From NCBI GenBank assembly GCA_902784015.1, contig CACZTC010000194.1:1-6496 (forward strand): a DNA stretch of 6,496 nucleotides, written 5' to 3'. This DNA comes from an uncultured Erysipelotrichaceae bacterium. GTDB lineage: Bacteria > Bacillota_I > Bacilli_A > Erysipelotrichales > Erysipelotrichaceae. The notes under the pieces are model-generated. The model did not search any database. It was not told where the DNA came from and saw only the letters and a program-made list of their open reading frames with translations. The translations under genes and the position numbers were made by a program. Positions 4,887 to 6,496 of the stretch are shown piece by piece. Each line of letters begins with the position of its first letter. Position 1 is the stretch's first letter.

Positions 4887-6496
4887 TGGAACAATATCAA
4901 ATTAGTGGTATGAGCTGTGCTGCTTGTCAAATGCGAGTCGAAAAAGCAGTTAGAGAATTAGAAGGTGTGACTAATTGTTCAGTTAATTTATTAACTAATT
5001 CTATGGGAGTAGAAGGTAGTGCTAGTTCGAAAGAAATCATCGAAGCTGTCGAAAAGGCAGGATATGGTGCCAATCTAAAAGGTGCAACACAAAAAAGTGA
5101 TGAAAAAGTAGATAGTTTAGAAGACAGGGAAACACCTATATTAAAAAGAAGATTAGTTTTATCTTTAATCTTTTTAATTCTCTTGATGTATATAACGATG
5201 GGACATAATATGTGGTTTTTTCCTTTACCTTCTTATTTTCATCATAATCATTTAGCTTTGACTTTAACACAATTATTATTAGCTTTATGTGTAATGATTA
5301 TTAATAAAAAGTTCTTTATATCTGGTTTTATAGCTTTAAAGAATTTCTCACCTAATATGGATACATTAGTAGCTTTAGGATCATCTGTTTCATTCTTGTG
5401 GAGTATTTATGTTTTTTATGAGATGTGCGGAATGATTACTAATGGCGCGACTAATATGGAGTTAATGGATTTATATCATAATCAATTATATTTTGAATCT
5501 GCAGCGATGATACCTGCTTTAATAACAGTTGGAAAAATGTTGGAAGCAAAAGCCAAAGGACAAACAACTTCAGCCTTAAAAGCTTTAATGAAGCTAGCGC
5601 CAAATAAAGCTCGTATTAAAAGGAATGGCGAAGAAATCGAAGTGGCGATTGAAGATGTAATGGTAGGGGATATATTTGTGGTTAAACCAGGCGAAAGTAT
5701 ACCGGTTGATGGTGTAATCGTAAAAGGAGTAACAAGTATAAATGAAGCAGCTTTAACAGGAGAAGCAATTCCTGTAGATAAGAATGTAGATGATTTAGTT
5801 AATGCGGGAACGATAAATGAAGTTGGTTATATTGAATGTCGAAGTACAAGAGTAGGCGAAGATACAACATTAGCTAAGATAATTAATCTAGTATCTGAAG
5901 CAGCTAATACCAAAGCTCTTATCGCAAGAATCGCTGATAAAGTTTCTTTATTCTTTGTGCCTTTTGTGATTGCGGTTGCCTTAATCACAATTATTATTTG
6001 GTTATTATTAGGAAAAGAATTAGCTTTCAGTCTTGCAAGAGGTATTGCAGTTCTAGTAATATCATGCCCATGCGCTTTGGGTTTGGCTACGCCAGTTGCA
6101 ATAATGGTAGGTAGCGGCAAAGCAGCTAGAAATGGCATCTTATTCAAAACTAGTGAAGCTTTAGAAAATACAGGGAAAAGTGAAGTTGTAGTATTTGATA
6201 AAACAGGAACTATCACAACCGGAAAGCCAATATTAAAGGAAATAATAGCAGTTGATGCAACTGAAAGTGAATTAATCAAAATTGCATATAGCTTAGAAAA
6301 ATATTCAGAGCATCCTTTAGCTAAAGCGATTGTAGAATATGGAGATAATAATCATATTGAAGCTAAAGATGTTAAAGATTTCTTTATTGAAACAGGTAGC
6401 GGTATAAAAGGAATAATAGATGGTATTTCTTATTATGCGGGGAATAAAGAATATATTAATAATATAGTAAATATTAAAAAAGAAATAATAGAAGAA
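4886..6496 (+). CDS. copA: Cu(I)-exporting P1B-type ATPase CopA, C-terminus beyond the window
   Basis: 537 codons are present, in frame and without a stop; the gene continues past the window. It pumps Cu(I) out of the cytoplasm using ATP. Domains in order: one N-terminal heavy-metal-binding domain (residues 1-70) with G-M-S-C11-A-A-C14; membrane helices near 88-106, 122-139, 160-180 and 201-220 (with NMDTLVALG from N157); the actuator domain with T291-G-E293; helices near 353-376 and 382-405, the latter carrying the transport motif C394-P-C396; the phosphorylation site D438-K-T-G-T; and the nucleotide-binding domain with H476-P477 and G504-x-G506. The remaining nucleotide/hinge region and the last two helices are missing. 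The CPC motif and CxxC domain point to Cu(I) CopA. The ATG at 4886 overlaps the csoR stop; a weak GAAGG (4871-4875) lies upstream. Confidence 0.96.
   Translation, partial: MEQYQISGMSCAACQMRVEKAVRELEGVTNCSVNLLTNSMGVEGSASSKEIIEAVEKAGYGANLKGATQKSDEKVDSLEDRETPILKRRLVLSLIFLILLMYITMGHNMWFFPLPSYFHHNHLALTLTQLLLALCVMIINKKFFISGFIALKNFSPNMDTLVALGSSVSFLWSIYVFYEMCGMITNGATNMELMDLYHNQLYFESAAMIPALITVGKMLEAKAKGQTTSALKALMKLAPNKARIKRNGEEIEVAIEDVMVGDIFVVKPGESIPVDGVIVKGVTSINEAALTGEAIPVDKNVDDLVNAGTINEVGYIECRSTRVGEDTTLAKIINLVSEAANTKALIARIADKVSLFFVPFVIAVALITIIIWLLLGKELAFSLARGIAVLVISCPCALGLATPVAIMVGSGKAARNGILFKTSEALENTGKSEVVVFDKTGTITTGKPILKEIIAVDATESELIKIAYSLEKYSEHPLAKAIVEYGDNNHIEAKDVKDFFIETGSGIKGIIDGISYYAGNKEYINNIVNIKKEIIEE

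Noticed and set aside
5827..6279. 150-codon open frame on the minus strand
   Set aside because: It lies wholly inside copA, antisense to the actuator-to-phosphorylation region, with a low-complexity hydrophobic translation and no ribosome binding site. It is a shadow of the real gene.
1..6496. Mobile element, CRISPR array, tRNA/rRNA or defence island
   Set aside because: I saw no transposase or integrase motifs, no regularly spaced direct repeats, and no tRNA-like cloverleaf. Gene content is core ribosomal and copper homeostasis with a few envelope genes.
982..6496. Mycoplasma-type code with TGA as tryptophan
   Set aside because: All frames are full length under the standard code, tryptophans are TGG, and stops are TAA or TAG.

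Overview
The window comes from an AT-rich, low-GC Gram-positive bacterium (Bacillota). The evidence is the codon use, the strong GGAGG-type ribosome binding sites on most genes, the L13 leader upstream of rplM, and the sequences of L13, S9, CsoR and CopA. By impression, L13 and CopA look most like gut Erysipelotrichia/Bacilli-type lineages, but this is recall without a search. TGA is neither a stop nor a sense codon in any gene here, and tryptophan is TGG, so the standard bacterial code fits.

Left part (1-1873): a truncated lipoprotein gene on the minus strand diverges from the rplM-rpsI operon (ribosomal proteins L13 and S9). The operon has a clear promoter, a short structured leader of the L13 type, strong ribosome binding sites and an intrinsic terminator. 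Middle part (1888-3560): first comes a two-domain protein, UPF0158-like followed by a GNAT acetyltransferase, with its own terminator. Next is a single-pass membrane protein with helical 29-residue repeats inside the cell and a small Ig-like (DUF5011-type) domain outside. Convergent with it, and overlapping it by 4 bases at the stop codons, is a minus-strand membrane-anchored serine hydrolase with the class A beta-lactamase/PBP fold. It has the SxxK, SxN and KTG motifs but lacks the deacylating glutamate.

Right part (4538-6496): a copper-homeostasis operon. A perfect -35 box is followed by a CsoR-type inverted repeat lying in the promoter spacer, then csoR (Cu(I)-sensing repressor), then copA (Cu(I)-exporting P1B-ATPase). 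The two genes are translationally coupled through a TAATG junction, and copA runs off the window's end. When copper rises, CsoR should leave the operator and both genes are expressed.

Most of the window is ordinary housekeeping and copper resistance. I see no mobile element, CRISPR, tRNA/rRNA or defence system. The least expected signal is that two unlinked genes (starts at 1906 + and 4477 -) have the same arrangement: TATAAT exactly 6 bases before the ATG and no ribosome binding site. This looks like leaderless transcription in an organism whose other genes have good Shine-Dalgarno sites. The UPF0158-GNAT fusion and the repeat/TM/Ig-like membrane protein are the least characterised genes.
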